From Flavobacterium sp. 9 (lineage in GTDB: Bacteria; Bacteroidota; Bacteroidia; Flavobacteriales; Flavobacteriaceae): 64,000 nt of DNA. The position numbers and the translations under genes were made by a program. The notes under the pieces are model-generated. The model ran no database searches and had not been told where the DNA came from. It saw only the letters and a list, made by a program, of their open reading frames with translations. Where the stretch lies: positions 4,030,001 to 4,094,000 of the forward strand of contig NZ_PEEU01000001.1 in NCBI RefSeq assembly GCF_002754195.1, given 5' to 3'. Of the stretch, positions 53,158 through 61,921 are shown piece after piece (positions within the stretch are counted from its first letter, which is position 1; each line of letters starts with the position of its first letter).

Positions 53158-53869
53158 TATAATATTGATTTTTTTTCTAATTCTGGTTCAGAATAGTTTT
53201 GGACAAAATACAGTTTCAAGGGAAGTTCTTGGACAGATTTTAGCACAATCTACTTCGGTTGAAGGAATAAATGTTGTTAATAATACAACACAAGTGGCGA
53301 CTATTTCAGACGCGAACGGAATGTTTAAAATTGCGGTAAAAGAAGGAGATGTTTTGGTTTTTTCTGCTGTGAATTTAGAAGGACTTCGTTATCGTATTAC
53401 TGCGGATGATTTGGTTTTAAATTCGCTCAAGATAAAAATGACTGCCAAAGAAGTAGAATTAAAGGAAGTTATAGTGAATGAAAATGCCAATATCACAGCA
53501 GAAAATTTAGGAATAATTCCATATGGGCAAAAAAAATACACGCCGGCAGAAAGAAAAGTTTATACTGCAACTTCGACTTCTGTAGATAAGTTATTGAATA
53601 TGATGTCCGGACGAACTTCAATGTTGAAAAAAGAGGTTAATGTAGAGAAAAAGGAAGCGCTTTTTAGAAAAATGGAATACCTTTTTGAAGAGAATTATTA
53701 CACAGATAGATTGAAAATTCCGACCGATGATATCAAAGGATTTCAATTATATTGTGTGGATGATGCCGAATTTGCTGTATCTTTGAATACTAAAAACAAA
53801 ACAATGAGTATGTTTTTAATAACAGATTTAGCAAGAAGATATTTAATAATTCTCGAAAATGAAAAATAG
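53144..53869 (+). CDS. Exported protein with carboxypeptidase-regulatory-like domain (paralogue 2)
   Basis: 241 residues, starting at GTG (53144) inside the end of paralogue 1 (14-nt overlap). Signal peptide MKTSNIILIFFLILVQNSFG, beta-sandwich to about residue 105 ('TISDANGMFKIAVKEGDVLV'), then 'LGIIPYGQKKYTPAERK' (122-138) and 'MMSGRTSMLKKEVNVEKKE', which align without difficulty to paralogue 1, including the downstream 'RLKIP...IKGFQLY' region. The two are clear tandem duplicates. No known enzymatic motif is seen. Confidence 0.75.
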   Translation: MKTSNIILIFFLILVQNSFGQNTVSREVLGQILAQSTSVEGINVVNNTTQVATISDANGMFKIAVKEGDVLVFSAVNLEGLRYRITADDLVLNSLKIKMTAKEVELKEVIVNENANITAENLGIIPYGQKKYTPAERKVYTATSTSVDKLLNMMSGRTSMLKKEVNVEKKEALFRKMEYLFEENYYTDRLKIPTDDIKGFQLYCVDDAEFAVSLNTKNKTMSMFLITDLARRYLIILENEK

Positions 53870-54617
53870 ACTAGGAATACTCGTTGTGTGCTTATTTTGC
53901 CAGATTGCGCTGGGACAAAATAATTCAAGGAAGCCATTACATGGGCAAGTTGTCAATACAAGATTGGCAATAGAAAGCGGTTATGTAATGAACATTAATG
54001 CAAACGTTAGAACTTTTATAGGTTCAGGCGGGTTGTTTGATATTATGGCAAAACCAAAAGATACTTTATTGTTTACAGGTTTGGCATTTCAGGCAAAAAA
54101 AGTAGTTCTGACAGAAAAAGATTGTTCAGATGTGCTTTTCTTAATTCAATTAGATTTGGCAAATAATCAATTGAAAGAAGTTGTTCTTCGCAAAGATTTA
54201 AAAGTAAAATCGCTAGATAAAGATACTCAGAAATATGTTGATATGCAGTTTGAAGATGATAAGCAATCTACAGCAAAAAATATCGCAATGTATTCTGATC
54301 AAACCATTAAATACGGAATGGATTTTGTTCGAATTTTCAAGGATGTAAAAAAGATTCTAAAGAAAAATAAAGACGAAGTAAAACCGGAAGTTATTGATGA
54401 TATGGCTTTTGTTCAATATTCCAGAGCCAATTTTACTACAGACTTTTTTACTAAAACATTAGGATTAAAAAACGATGAAATTGATTTATTCTTAATGTAT
54501 TGTTCAAATGATCCTGAATCTAAAAGACATTTAAAACCAGAAGAGAAGTTTGAATTAATGGACTTTATGGTTAATAAAAATAAAGAATTTCAAAAAGCAA
54601 ATGTTGCCGAAAAATAG
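53859..54617 (+). CDS. Exported protein, divergent third member of the cluster
   Basis: 252 residues with ATG overlapping paralogue 2 by 11 nt. Signal peptide MKNRLGILVVCLFCQIALGQ, then a regulatory-like beta domain ending 'NNQLKEVVL' (about 102-110). The PYGQKKYT motif is absent; the C-terminal part is helical and lysine-rich ('VRIFKDVKKILKKNKDEVKP'), followed by 'DDMAFVQYSRANFTTDFFTK'. It looks like an older or specialised relative of the two preceding genes. No function can be assigned. Confidence 0.7.
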   Translation: MKNRLGILVVCLFCQIALGQNNSRKPLHGQVVNTRLAIESGYVMNINANVRTFIGSGGLFDIMAKPKDTLLFTGLAFQAKKVVLTEKDCSDVLFLIQLDLANNQLKEVVLRKDLKVKSLDKDTQKYVDMQFEDDKQSTAKNIAMYSDQTIKYGMDFVRIFKDVKKILKKNKDEVKPEVIDDMAFVQYSRANFTTDFFTKTLGLKNDEIDLFLMYCSNDPESKRHLKPEEKFELMDFMVNKNKEFQKANVAEK

Positions 54618-55113
54618 ATTGATTTATCCTCTTTTAGGATTATTGTTTTTATCGCTTTCAGCTTTTACATTCCATAAATTTTATATGGGTGTTTTTCAGG
54701 TCAATTATGCGGCCGAGAAAAAAATGATTCAAATTACCTCCCGTATTTTTGTCGATGATCTGAATAACGGAATCGAAAAAAAATACCATAAAAAAACATA
54801 CATCGGTACTGAGAAAGAAACTCAGGCCGATGTTGATTTATTAAAAAAATACCTTTCAGAAAACTTCACAATAAAAATAAACGGACAATCAAAAGCTATT
54901 ACCTTTTTGTCAAAAGAAGTAGAGTCAGATGATGTTTTGGTTTGTTATTCCAGAATAAAGGATGTTGAGAAATTTAAGACAATTGAGATATCAAATTCTA
55001 TTTTGGTAGATTGGAATGCTGAACAGCAGAATATTACACATATTACAGCTTTTGGCACCAAAAGAAGTGTTCTCTTTACAGAATCTTCAAGGAAAGAATT
55101 GTTAAAGTATTAA
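54601..55113 (+). CDS. DUF6702 family exported protein
   Basis: 170 residues with a membrane/signal segment (about 8-23) and the DUF6702 core 'HKFYMGVFQVNYAAEKKMIQ' and 'ITSRIFVDDLNNGIEKKYHK'. It starts inside the preceding gene (17-nt overlap), so all four genes are translationally coupled. In Flavobacteria DUF6702 genes are commonly found just before an M1 metallopeptidase, as here. The family has no assigned biochemical role. Confidence 0.78.
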   Translation: MLPKNRLIYPLLGLLFLSLSAFTFHKFYMGVFQVNYAAEKKMIQITSRIFVDDLNNGIEKKYHKKTYIGTEKETQADVDLLKKYLSENFTIKINGQSKAITFLSKEVESDDVLVCYSRIKDVEKFKTIEISNSILVDWNAEQQNITHITAFGTKRSVLFTESSRKELLKY

Positions 55114-55179
55114 ATAATATATAAAATTATTATTTTAATTGTTATTTTCACACCCTGACAAAATTACCCATAAATATTT

Positions 55180-57429
55180 ATGAAAAAACTTTCATTATTA
55201 TTGCTTTTTCCTGCAATACTTATTGCTCAGGAAAAAACTACTACTGTTGCGCCTAAACAACAAGGTAAATATGATACGAACAAATTTAGCCAAATGTATG
55301 ATCTATTGGCAACACCAAATATGTTTCGTACTGCAGCAGGATCTCCTGGACCGGCATATTATCAACAACAGGCAGATTATAAAATCGATGTTGAATTAGA
55401 CGATAAAAATTCAAAGTTAAGTGGTTCTGAAACCATTACATATTCAAACAATTCTCCGGATAGTTTAGAATATCTATGGATTCAGTTAGATCAGAATCAG
55501 GCAAAAGCAAATACACAATCAACTTTAGCTGAAAGCGAAAAAATTAGTCAGGTTTTACCATTAGATGGTTTCTCAAGTAAATATTTGAAGAAAGATTTAG
55601 AGCGTGGTTTTAATATTGAGTATGTAAAAGATGCAAAAGGAAATGCAATGTCTTATACAATCAATGAAACTATGATGCGTATTAACTTGGCGACTCCTTT
55701 AAAAGCAGGTGAGAAAATTTCATTTGCTATAAAATGGTGGTACAATATCAATAATTATAGAAAAGAAACTGGAAATGGACGTTCAGGTTATGAATTATTT
55801 GAAAAAGACGGAAACAAAATATATGTAATTGCTCAGTTTTACCCAAGAATGGCGGTTTACAATGATGTTGAAGGATGGCAAAATATGCAATTCTGGGGAA
55901 GCGGAGAGTTTGCTTTGCCTTTTGGAAATTTTGATGTAAATATTACAGTTCCTGCAGATCACGTAATCGATGCAACTGGAGAATTGACAAATAGAGCAGA
56001 AGTTTTTACTGCTGAACAAGTAAAACGTTACGAACAAGCACAAAAATCATTTGATAAACCTGTTGTAATTGTTACACAAGCTGAGGCTGAAGCAACTGAA
56101 AAAGGTTTCTCTGAAAAGAAGAAAACGTGGAGATTTAGTGCTAAAAATGTACGTGATTTTGGAATTGCATCTTCAAGAAAATTCATTTATGATGCAATGG
56201 CTGTAAAATTAGGTGGCAAAATTGTAATGGCAGAGTCAGTTTATCCAAAAGAAGCAAATCCGCTTTGGGGAGAAACTTCGACAATGACAGTAGCGCATAC
56301 TTTAAAAAGTTATTCATCACACACATTTGATTATCCTTATCCAAAAGCGGTTTCAGTTTCAGCAGAAGATCAGGGAATGGAATATCCAATGATTTGTTGG
56401 AATTACGGTCGTCCTGATGAAAATGGCGTGACTAGTAAAGAAGTTAAAAACGGAATGATTGGTGTTGTGATTCACGAAGTTGGACATAACTTTTTCCCAA
56501 TGATTGTAAATTCTGACGAGCGTCAATGGACTTGGATGGATGAAGGTTTGAATTCATTTATGGAATATATGGCAGAACAGGAATTAGATCCTGCATTCCC
56601 GTCAAGACGTGGTCCTGCAAAAAATATTGTTCCTTATATGAGTGGAGATCAAAAGTTTTTAGAGCCAATTATGTCTAACTCTGAAACGATTCAGCAATTT
56701 GGAAATAATGCTTACGGAAAACCTGCAACCGGACTTAATATTTTAAGAGAAGTTGTTATGGGACGTGAATTGTTTGACTATGCTTTTAAAACCTATGCAA
56801 ACAGATGGAAATTTAAACACCCAACTCCGGAGGATTTCTTTAGAACGATGGAAGATGCTTCTGCAGTAGATTTAGATTGGTTTTTCAGAGGATGGTTTTA
56901 TTCAACAGATTTTGTAGATATCGGAATCAAAGAAGTAAAACAATACTATGTTTCTGATACTCCAACTGCTGATATTAAAAATGTAAAAGTTAAAAAAGGA
57001 CGTTTCGGATTTGATAAAGGACCTTTTGTGTATTTAGTTTCAGGCGATAATGCTGAAGTAAATGCTGCAAAAAAGACCGCTTTAAAAGTAGACGACGTAA
57101 AATTATTGTCTGATTATGTAAATCAAACCTTTACAGCAGAAGAAAAAGCAGGAATGAAATCACCTAAATATTTCTACGAAGTAGAATTCAATAAACCAGG
57201 TGGAATGATTATGCCAATTCTTGTTGAGATTACTTACGAAGATGGTTCAAAACAAAATTATCAATATCCGGCTCAAATCTGGAGAAAGAATAATGACACC
57301 GCTAAAAAAGTTTATGCAACCGAAAAAGCGATAAAAAGTATTCAGATTGATCCAAAATTAATGACCGCTGATATTGATGTAACCAATAACTCTTGGCCAA
57401 AAGTAGAAGAAAAGTCAAAATTTGATTAA
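55180..57429 (+). CDS. M1-family metallopeptidase (aminopeptidase N-like)
   Basis: 749 residues with signal peptide (MKKLSLLLLFPAILIAQ). The zinc motif is HEVGH at 432-436 in 'GVVIHEVGHNFFPMIV', with the third ligand Glu at 455 in 'TWMDEGLNSFMEY' and 'DQGMEYPMICWNYG' in place of the usual GAMEN. It is predicted to be periplasmic or surface bound. It lies 66 nt downstream of the DUF6702 gene, and the four-gene cluster and peptidase may act together. Confidence 0.92.
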   Translation: MKKLSLLLLFPAILIAQEKTTTVAPKQQGKYDTNKFSQMYDLLATPNMFRTAAGSPGPAYYQQQADYKIDVELDDKNSKLSGSETITYSNNSPDSLEYLWIQLDQNQAKANTQSTLAESEKISQVLPLDGFSSKYLKKDLERGFNIEYVKDAKGNAMSYTINETMMRINLATPLKAGEKISFAIKWWYNINNYRKETGNGRSGYELFEKDGNKIYVIAQFYPRMAVYNDVEGWQNMQFWGSGEFALPFGNFDVNITVPADHVIDATGELTNRAEVFTAEQVKRYEQAQKSFDKPVVIVTQAEAEATEKGFSEKKKTWRFSAKNVRDFGIASSRKFIYDAMAVKLGGKIVMAESVYPKEANPLWGETSTMTVAHTLKSYSSHTFDYPYPKAVSVSAEDQGMEYPMICWNYGRPDENGVTSKEVKNGMIGVVIHEVGHNFFPMIVNSDERQWTWMDEGLNSFMEYMAEQELDPAFPSRRGPAKNIVPYMSGDQKFLEPIMSNSETIQQFGNNAYGKPATGLNILREVVMGRELFDYAFKTYANRWKFKHPTPEDFFRTMEDASAVDLDWFFRGWFYSTDFVDIGIKEVKQYYVSDTPTADIKNVKVKKGRFGFDKGPFVYLVSGDNAEVNAAKKTALKVDDVKLLSDYVNQTFTAEEKAGMKSPKYFYEVEFNKPGGMIMPILVEITYEDGSKQNYQYPAQIWRKNNDTAKKVYATEKAIKSIQIDPKLMTADIDVTNNSWPKVEEKSKFD

Positions 57430-57505
57430 ATATAAAAAGAAGAAGACTCTGAAAAGAGTCTTTTTTTTTTAAGTAAATTTTAAAACTGTCAGCTACAAAA
57501 TTTAA

Positions 57506-57513
57506 TATCTTTG
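57506..57513 (+). promoter_or_regulatory. -7 box of tatA
   Basis: TATCTTTG, 21 nt upstream of the tatA ATG. A longer frame starting at 57511 would begin inside this box, so the start is 57535. Confidence 0.5.
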
Positions 57514-57534
57514 TGGCACACAAAAATAAAAGAT

Positions 57535-57882
57535 ATGTTTGGTATAGGAGGAGGAGAATTAGTTTTCATACTATTTATAGTTCTAATGCTTTTTGGTTCA
57601 GACAAAGTGCCGGAAATTGCCCGTACAATGGGAAAAGCAATGGCGCAATTGAAAAATGCAACCAATGATATTAAAAGCGAAATCCAAAAAGGAGCAGAGG
57701 CCAACGGTCTTGATTCAAAAGCTCTAACGGATATCACTGGAAATATCAATGCTCAAATTAATGATGCTAAGGCTAACTTATTGGGTGATTCACCTAATTT
57801 GTTGGGCGATACCGCAACAGAAATTGACAAAGTAAAAGAAGATATCGATTCTATCTCAGGACCTGTAAAACGCCAAATGTAA
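57535..57882 (+). CDS. tatA: Sec-independent translocase subunit TatA/TatB
   Basis: 115 residues: an N-terminal transmembrane helix ('GELVFILFIVLMLFG', about 7-21), the conserved hinge and the amphipathic helix 'DKVPEIARTMGKAMAQLKNA'. This is the TatA/B pore subunit for folded proteins with twin-arginine signals. The C-terminal 60 residues are a low-complexity acidic tail. A PAP2 gene begins one base after its stop. tatC is not in the window. Confidence 0.9.
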   Translation: MFGIGGGELVFILFIVLMLFGSDKVPEIARTMGKAMAQLKNATNDIKSEIQKGAEANGLDSKALTDITGNINAQINDAKANLLGDSPNLLGDTATEIDKVKEDIDSISGPVKRQM

Positions 57883-57883
57883 T

Positions 57884-58447
57884 ATGCTTGAAAAAATAAA
57901 ACAATTAGATACTGAATTACTCATTTATCTTAATGGTCTAGGTTCTGAAACATACGATAAACTTTGGCTTATTATTACAAGCCAGTTAAATTGGACGCCA
58001 TTTTTTCTATTACTTTTCTATCTTATTTATAAAAAAGTAGGAGGAAAACAAACCTTGTTTATTGTACTATTTATTGCCGTTTTGTTAACCTTTACAGATC
58101 AGGTTACCAATTTATTCAAATACAACTTTCAACGTTTACGCCCGTGTAATAATCCCGAAATCAATACTATTATTCGTGTTGTTCAGGTTAGACAATCATA
58201 TAGTTTTTTCTCTGGTCATGCAGCCAATACAATGGCAGTTGCGACGTTTTTATTCTTGGTTTTAAGACGTTATTTTAAGTATTTAGGATTCTTGTTTTTA
58301 TGGCCATTAATCTTTGCTTATAGCCGTATTTATTTAGGATTGCATTATCCGGGAGACATTCTTACAGGATATTTCTTTGGAGCACTTTTCGGATTTTTAC
58401 TGTATTTGGTATATCGAAAATTAAAACCGCAATATTTTCCGGGATAA
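57884..58447 (+). CDS. PAP2-family membrane phosphatase
   Basis: 187 residues with several membrane helices (about 36-50, 57-75, 115-135, 140-158, 163-178). The acid-phosphatase motifs are 'FKYNFQRLRPC', 'YSFFSGHAANTMA' and 'SRIYLGLHYPGDIL', giving the Lys/Arg, His and Arg/His residues of the active site. It may dephosphorylate undecaprenyl pyrophosphate or phosphatidic-type lipids; which one is not decidable here. It is coupled to tatA. Confidence 0.9.
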   Translation: MLEKIKQLDTELLIYLNGLGSETYDKLWLIITSQLNWTPFFLLLFYLIYKKVGGKQTLFIVLFIAVLLTFTDQVTNLFKYNFQRLRPCNNPEINTIIRVVQVRQSYSFFSGHAANTMAVATFLFLVLRRYFKYLGFLFLWPLIFAYSRIYLGLHYPGDILTGYFFGALFGFLLYLVYRKLKPQYFPG

Positions 58448-58628
58448 TTTTTAGGAGCTATTTCCAGCTATTCGCTATATCTTTTGTTTTTTAAAGAAAA
58501 AAACAAAAGGATGCCGCTTCTATCTGGGCTAGAAACCTAGTTTCAAAAGAAAATTTAAGATCAAATAATATATCAGTTTTTGAATTACTTCCTAATTCAG
58601 TTGGAAGGTTAAAAATTCAACTCAATAT

Positions 58629-58672
58629 AAAAGGCTTCAGCAAAACGCAATGTTTTGGCTAAAGCCTTTTTT
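58629..58672 (+). terminator. Terminator of the tatA-PAP2 unit
   Basis: AAAAGGCTT..AGC pairs imperfectly with GGCTAAAGCCTTTT, followed by a run of T. Confidence 0.65.
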
Positions 58673-58701
58673 TAATATTATCTATTTACGTCTGATTTGT
58701 T

Positions 58702-58797
58702 ATTTCGACCGTAGGGAGAAATCACACTAGAAACTCCGCAATCAAAATCGCCAATCTATGTCGAGCTTCTCGTGTGATTTCTCCCTACGGTCGAAAT
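58702..58797. repeat. 26-bp perfect inverted repeat
   Basis: An arm containing 'TTTCGACCGTAGGGAGAAAT' followed by CACAC (58702-58727) is exactly inverted at 58772-58797 around a 44-nt spacer. GC-rich arms in AT-rich DNA mark it as a dispersed extragenic element. Confidence 0.9.
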
Positions 58798-58861
58798 GAC
58801 AAACATCAGAGAATTTGATAAACCGCAAAATTTTTAAGAATAGTTTTTGAAAGTTCAGAGG

Positions 58862-58892
58862 CTTAGTGTCTCAGAATCTCAGAACCTTTTTC
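58862..58892. repeat. 31-nt extragenic repeat, copy 1 (inside the PhyH gene end)
   Basis: Begins CTTAGTGTCTCAGAATCTCA and matches 59661-59691 at 30 of 31 positions. It spans the PhyH stop codon. Confidence 0.85.
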
Positions 58893-59603
58893 AAAAGCCT
58901 TTTCGCTCCATTCCAATCCATCAGGAAGTTGCTGATTACTGAACTCTATATGAATAACTCTTCTTCTTTCGTTATTAGTAGTTTTATTTGAAGCATGAAA
59001 TAATAACGGTTTCATAATCATAATTCCACCTTTTTCGACTTCGCAGATTGTTTCTTTTTCGTTTTCAAAGTCCAGATTTTCAATTCTCAAAATTCCTTTG
59101 GAATGAGAGTTATTAATGACTTTCAAAGCGCCATTATCTTTTGTGGTTTTATCAATATGAATTCTGATCGTGAAATTGTTTTCCAGAATTTCTTTTGGAG
59201 GCTGAACCGCAAATTGATTTTGTTTTGTCGTCCAATTTTCAAAGTTTTCTATATCAGCTTTTTTGTCTACTGAAATAGTCAAATCCTGATGATAAGCGAC
59301 AAACCAATTCGATTTTTCAGGCTTATCAAAATAAATAGATTTAGTAATAAAATATCCTTTTCCAAAATTAGATTCAATAATATTCTCTAAATTCTGATTG
59401 AAAATAAAAGGTAATGTTTCCGGAATTTCTTTGTGAAATTGTCTAATAGCAAATAAATCCTGAGATTTTCTAAATGTTGCATTTTCAGAAGCATTTTCGG
59501 TTACATTCTCAATTAATGAAATTAGTTTTTCGACTTCATTTTCAGAATAAATATTATTAATAATTGCAAAGCCTTCGGAATTTATTTTGTTTAAAGAATT
59601 CAT
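58863..59603 (-). CDS. Phytanoyl-CoA dioxygenase (PhyH) family protein
   Basis: 246 residues. The 2-oxoglutarate/Fe(II) oxygenase pattern is visible: 'VAYHQDLTISV' (His-x-Asp), 'DNGALKVINNSHSKGIL' and 'MKPLLFHASNKTTNNERRRV' (distal His and the Arg for 2-oxoglutarate). It would hydroxylate an unknown substrate, possibly a natural product. The last codons (E-K-G-S-E-I-L-R-H, then stop) are read from one copy of a 31-nt extragenic repeat whose other copy follows the next gene. Confidence 0.85.
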   Translation of the reverse strand: MNSLNKINSEGFAIINNIYSENEVEKLISLIENVTENASENATFRKSQDLFAIRQFHKEIPETLPFIFNQNLENIIESNFGKGYFITKSIYFDKPEKSNWFVAYHQDLTISVDKKADIENFENWTTKQNQFAVQPPKEILENNFTIRIHIDKTTKDNGALKVINNSHSKGILRIENLDFENEKETICEVEKGGIMIMKPLLFHASNKTTNNERRRVIHIEFSNQQLPDGLEWSEKAFEKGSEILRH

Positions 59604-59660
59604 TTTGAAATCATTTTGAAATCATTTTTTTTGTAATTATCTATAGAAAAAAATTAGAAA

Positions 59661-59691
59661 CTTAGTGTCTCAGAACCTCAGAACCTTTTTC
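59661..59691. repeat. 31-nt extragenic repeat, copy 2
   Basis: Begins CTTAGTGTCTCAGAACCTCA; directly abuts the stop codon of the O-methyltransferase gene on the minus strand. Confidence 0.85.
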
Positions 59692-60333
59692 CTAAAGTAC
59701 TCTACTAACCGTCAAACCATCACGAATAGGCAATAAAACGGTTTCAACTCTTGGGTCATTTTTCAAAAGTAAATTGTATTCTAAAAGCACTTTTGTACTT
59801 ATATCATTTGGGTGAACCGGTTCTAAAATTTTACCGCTCCATAAAACATTATCAGATAAAATGATTCCTCCTTTATTCATTTTTGGAACAATCATTTCCC
59901 AGTAGTTTAAGTAATTTTCTTTGTCGGCATCGATAAAAACCAAATCAAACTTGACATCCAGAGTTGGAATAATATCGACAGCTTCTCCTAAATGCTGGAA
60001 AATTTGTTTTCCCCAAGGAGATGCGTCAAAATATTTACGCTGAAAATCTACCAATTCTTCTTTTATGTCAATCGTATGTAATTGCCCGTTTTCCTGCATT
60101 CCTTCGCATAAACACAAAGCAGCATAACCCGTATAAGTTCCGATTTCAAGAATATTAACCGGACGAATTAATTTAGATAACATACTTAAAACGCGACCTT
60201 GAAAATGTCCGCTTAACATTCTTGGCAAAAGGATTTTCTGGTAAGTTTCTTTGTTAAGTTTAGCTAGTAATTCCGGTTCGTTTTCAGAATGTTGCTCGAT
60301 ATAATCTTCTAAGTCTTGTGATATAAAATGCAT
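59692..60333 (-). CDS. Class I SAM-dependent O-methyltransferase
   Basis: 213 residues of the catechol/caffeoyl-CoA O-methyltransferase type. Visible motifs: 'ILEIGTYTGYAALCLCEGM' (SAM binding), 'DLVFIDADKENYLNYW' (metal-binding Asp region) and 'GGIILSDNVLWSGK'. The substrate is unknown. A TATTTTTG -7 box lies about 27 nt upstream (60367-60360). It is followed by the PhyH gene after an 88-nt gap that holds repeat copy 2. Confidence 0.9.
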   Translation of the reverse strand: MHFISQDLEDYIEQHSENEPELLAKLNKETYQKILLPRMLSGHFQGRVLSMLSKLIRPVNILEIGTYTGYAALCLCEGMQENGQLHTIDIKEELVDFQRKYFDASPWGKQIFQHLGEAVDIIPTLDVKFDLVFIDADKENYLNYWEMIVPKMNKGGIILSDNVLWSGKILEPVHPNDISTKVLLEYNLLLKNDPRVETVLLPIRDGLTVSRVL

Positions 60334-60399
60334 CTTGTATTGTATTCAAATTTAGAAAGCAAAAATACGAAAAATATTGGCTCACTTTTTTGCATAAAA

Positions 60400-60425
60400 A
60401 AACCATTCCGTTTTGCGGAATGGTT
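60400..60425 (-). terminator. Terminator of the LEA-like lipoprotein gene
   Basis: AAACCATTCCG, a 4-nt loop and CGGAATGGTTT form a perfect stem 22 nt past the minus-strand stop. Confidence 0.85.
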
Positions 60426-60447
60426 TCAATGTTGAATTCGGAAAAGA

Positions 60448-60813
60448 TTATTTTTTCAAAGCGTCATTAACATCTTTGGCAGTTTTTACTGTTCCGTCTT
60501 TCGCAGCTTTCGCAGCATTTTCTACTTTTTCAGCTCCTTTTTTTGTTGCGTCTTTTACGTCAGTCGCTGTTTTTTTAGCAGCATTTTCGACATCGTCAGC
60601 TGCTTTTTTAGTAGCATCTTTTACGTCTTGCGCAGCAGCTTCTGTTTTAGTAACAGCGCTGTCTTTTACCTCTTTAATATCTGTTGTTAGAGAATCAACT
60701 TTGTTTCCAAGAGTTAGTTCATCTTCTGCTGGTTTTGGCTCTTTTTTTTCACATGATTGTACAGCGAATGCTAGTAAAGCAACAACAGCCAAGCTTAAAA
60801 TTTGTTTTTTCAT
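60448..60813 (-). CDS. LEA-like Ala/Lys-repeat lipoprotein
   Basis: 121 residues with a lipoprotein signal (MKKQILSLAVVALLAFAVQS followed by the lipidated C). After an acidic linker, residues about 55-121 are a chain of 'KDATKKAADDVENAAKK'-like units rich in Ala, Lys, Asp, Val and Thr. This 11-mer periodicity resembles group 3 late-embryogenesis-abundant proteins, which form amphipathic helices and protect membranes or proteins in stress. The sequence is highly biased, so function by similarity is weak. Confidence 0.7.
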   Translation of the reverse strand: MKKQILSLAVVALLAFAVQSCEKKEPKPAEDELTLGNKVDSLTTDIKEVKDSAVTKTEAAAQDVKDATKKAADDVENAAKKTATDVKDATKKGAEKVENAAKAAKDGTVKTAKDVNDALKK

Positions 60814-61053
60814 AATGAATGATCTTTTTTTAGGTTATAAAAATTTAAAGGTTATAAAGCTGAAAAATAAAGATACAAATTTTAAAATGATTGCGCGCTT
60901 TGTAAGATTATTTTCCTTTTGAGAGAAAAACAATTCTTGTGCCAAACTTTAGTTTTTTTGATCCGATCAATAATTATTTTTCGGATGAATTAATTTTTAG
61001 TTTTTTACCAGAAATTAAATTCAATATTTAAAAATAGAGATCTTGCTGATTTA

Positions 61054-61647
61054 TTATTTGATAACCAGAACATTGTCGTTTTTAGCGTAGTCGTTTAAAG
61101 TAATATTGAACATTATTGTTAATTCTTTTCCGGCTCTTACAACTCCAAGTGCCGCTGTTGGGGTAGACATCCCAAAATCTGAAAAAGTGATTTGGTTAGA
61201 TCCTTTTAAAATAAAAATTCCATTGCCGGCTGCTATATTTACTAAAGTTTTGTACTCTCGGCTGATTCCTGCAATAGTATAAGTCCCGGTAAAACTCCAG
61301 GTCGTTTCGTTTATTTTATTAGCAGATTTTAAAACGTATTTAATGTTTTTGTGTGTTTTTGTGTCGAGAGTTTCATAAGCAACGTCATCCATACTTCCTT
61401 TACTGCTTTTTATGCTTTCTGCCAATAGTGTAATAGTTAAGCTATTTATATCAATTAGTTTAGAATCTGTAGCAGTTAAGTTAGCGGTACCATTTCCTTC
61501 TGTAGATTTCATTACCCAATCGTGTACATTTGAAGTTCCGGCAACTTCAAAAGTTGATTTTGCCATAGTATAGTTTCTTTGTGCATTTGTTTGGAATGAC
61601 AATGTTGTAAAAATCACTGTCAATAAAATTGATTTAATTGTTTTCAT
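61054..61647 (-). CDS. YceI-family lipid-binding protein
   Basis: 197 residues with signal peptide (MKTIKSILLTVIFTTLSFQTNA). The lipocalin-like YceI fold is indicated by 'STFEVAGTSNVHDWVMKSTE', 'YETLDTKTHKNIKYVLKSAN' and 'WSFTGTYTIAGISREYKTLV'. YceI proteins bind long isoprenoid chains in the periplasm and are often stress induced. Single gene. Confidence 0.88.
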   Translation of the reverse strand: MKTIKSILLTVIFTTLSFQTNAQRNYTMAKSTFEVAGTSNVHDWVMKSTEGNGTANLTATDSKLIDINSLTITLLAESIKSSKGSMDDVAYETLDTKTHKNIKYVLKSANKINETTWSFTGTYTIAGISREYKTLVNIAAGNGIFILKGSNQITFSDFGMSTPTAALGVVRAGKELTIMFNITLNDYAKNDNVLVIK

Positions 61648-61908
61648 TTTGATATGGTATTAGTTTGTTTTTGGAAATAGGGAAACTATATTTAATAGCC
61701 TGCTTTTATTTCTTAGATCAAATTTATTACGAACAAATAGTAAAGAAGATGATAAAAATCATTGTTGAGAATTTATTAAATAGCTAAAATTATTGTAGCG
61801 ATCTAAGGACATGTTTTAAGTAAAGAGGATTATTTGGCACAATAAAAAAGAGGTCTTTATTAGGTGTTAAGCTTCAGTACAACGTCAGAAGTTTTAAGGA
61901 AAAAATCA

Positions 61909-61916
61909 GTAACTTT
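61909..61916 (+). promoter_or_regulatory. -7 box of rlmN
   Basis: TAACTTTG ends 5 nt before the ATG at 61922, so the mRNA would be nearly or fully leaderless. No good TTG is seen at -33. Confidence 0.4.
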
Positions 61917-61921
61917 GCACC

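Larger units (their letters stand above)
58448..58862. other. 415-nt repeat-rich gap after the PAP2 gene
   Basis: No gene is seen. From left to right it holds: a GCTATTTCCAGCTATTCGC-type extragenic element with an internal CTTTTGTTTTTT/AAAAAACAAAAG hairpin (about 58455-58530), the terminator-like stem at 58629-58672 and the 26-bp inverted repeat at 58702-58797. Confidence 0.7.
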
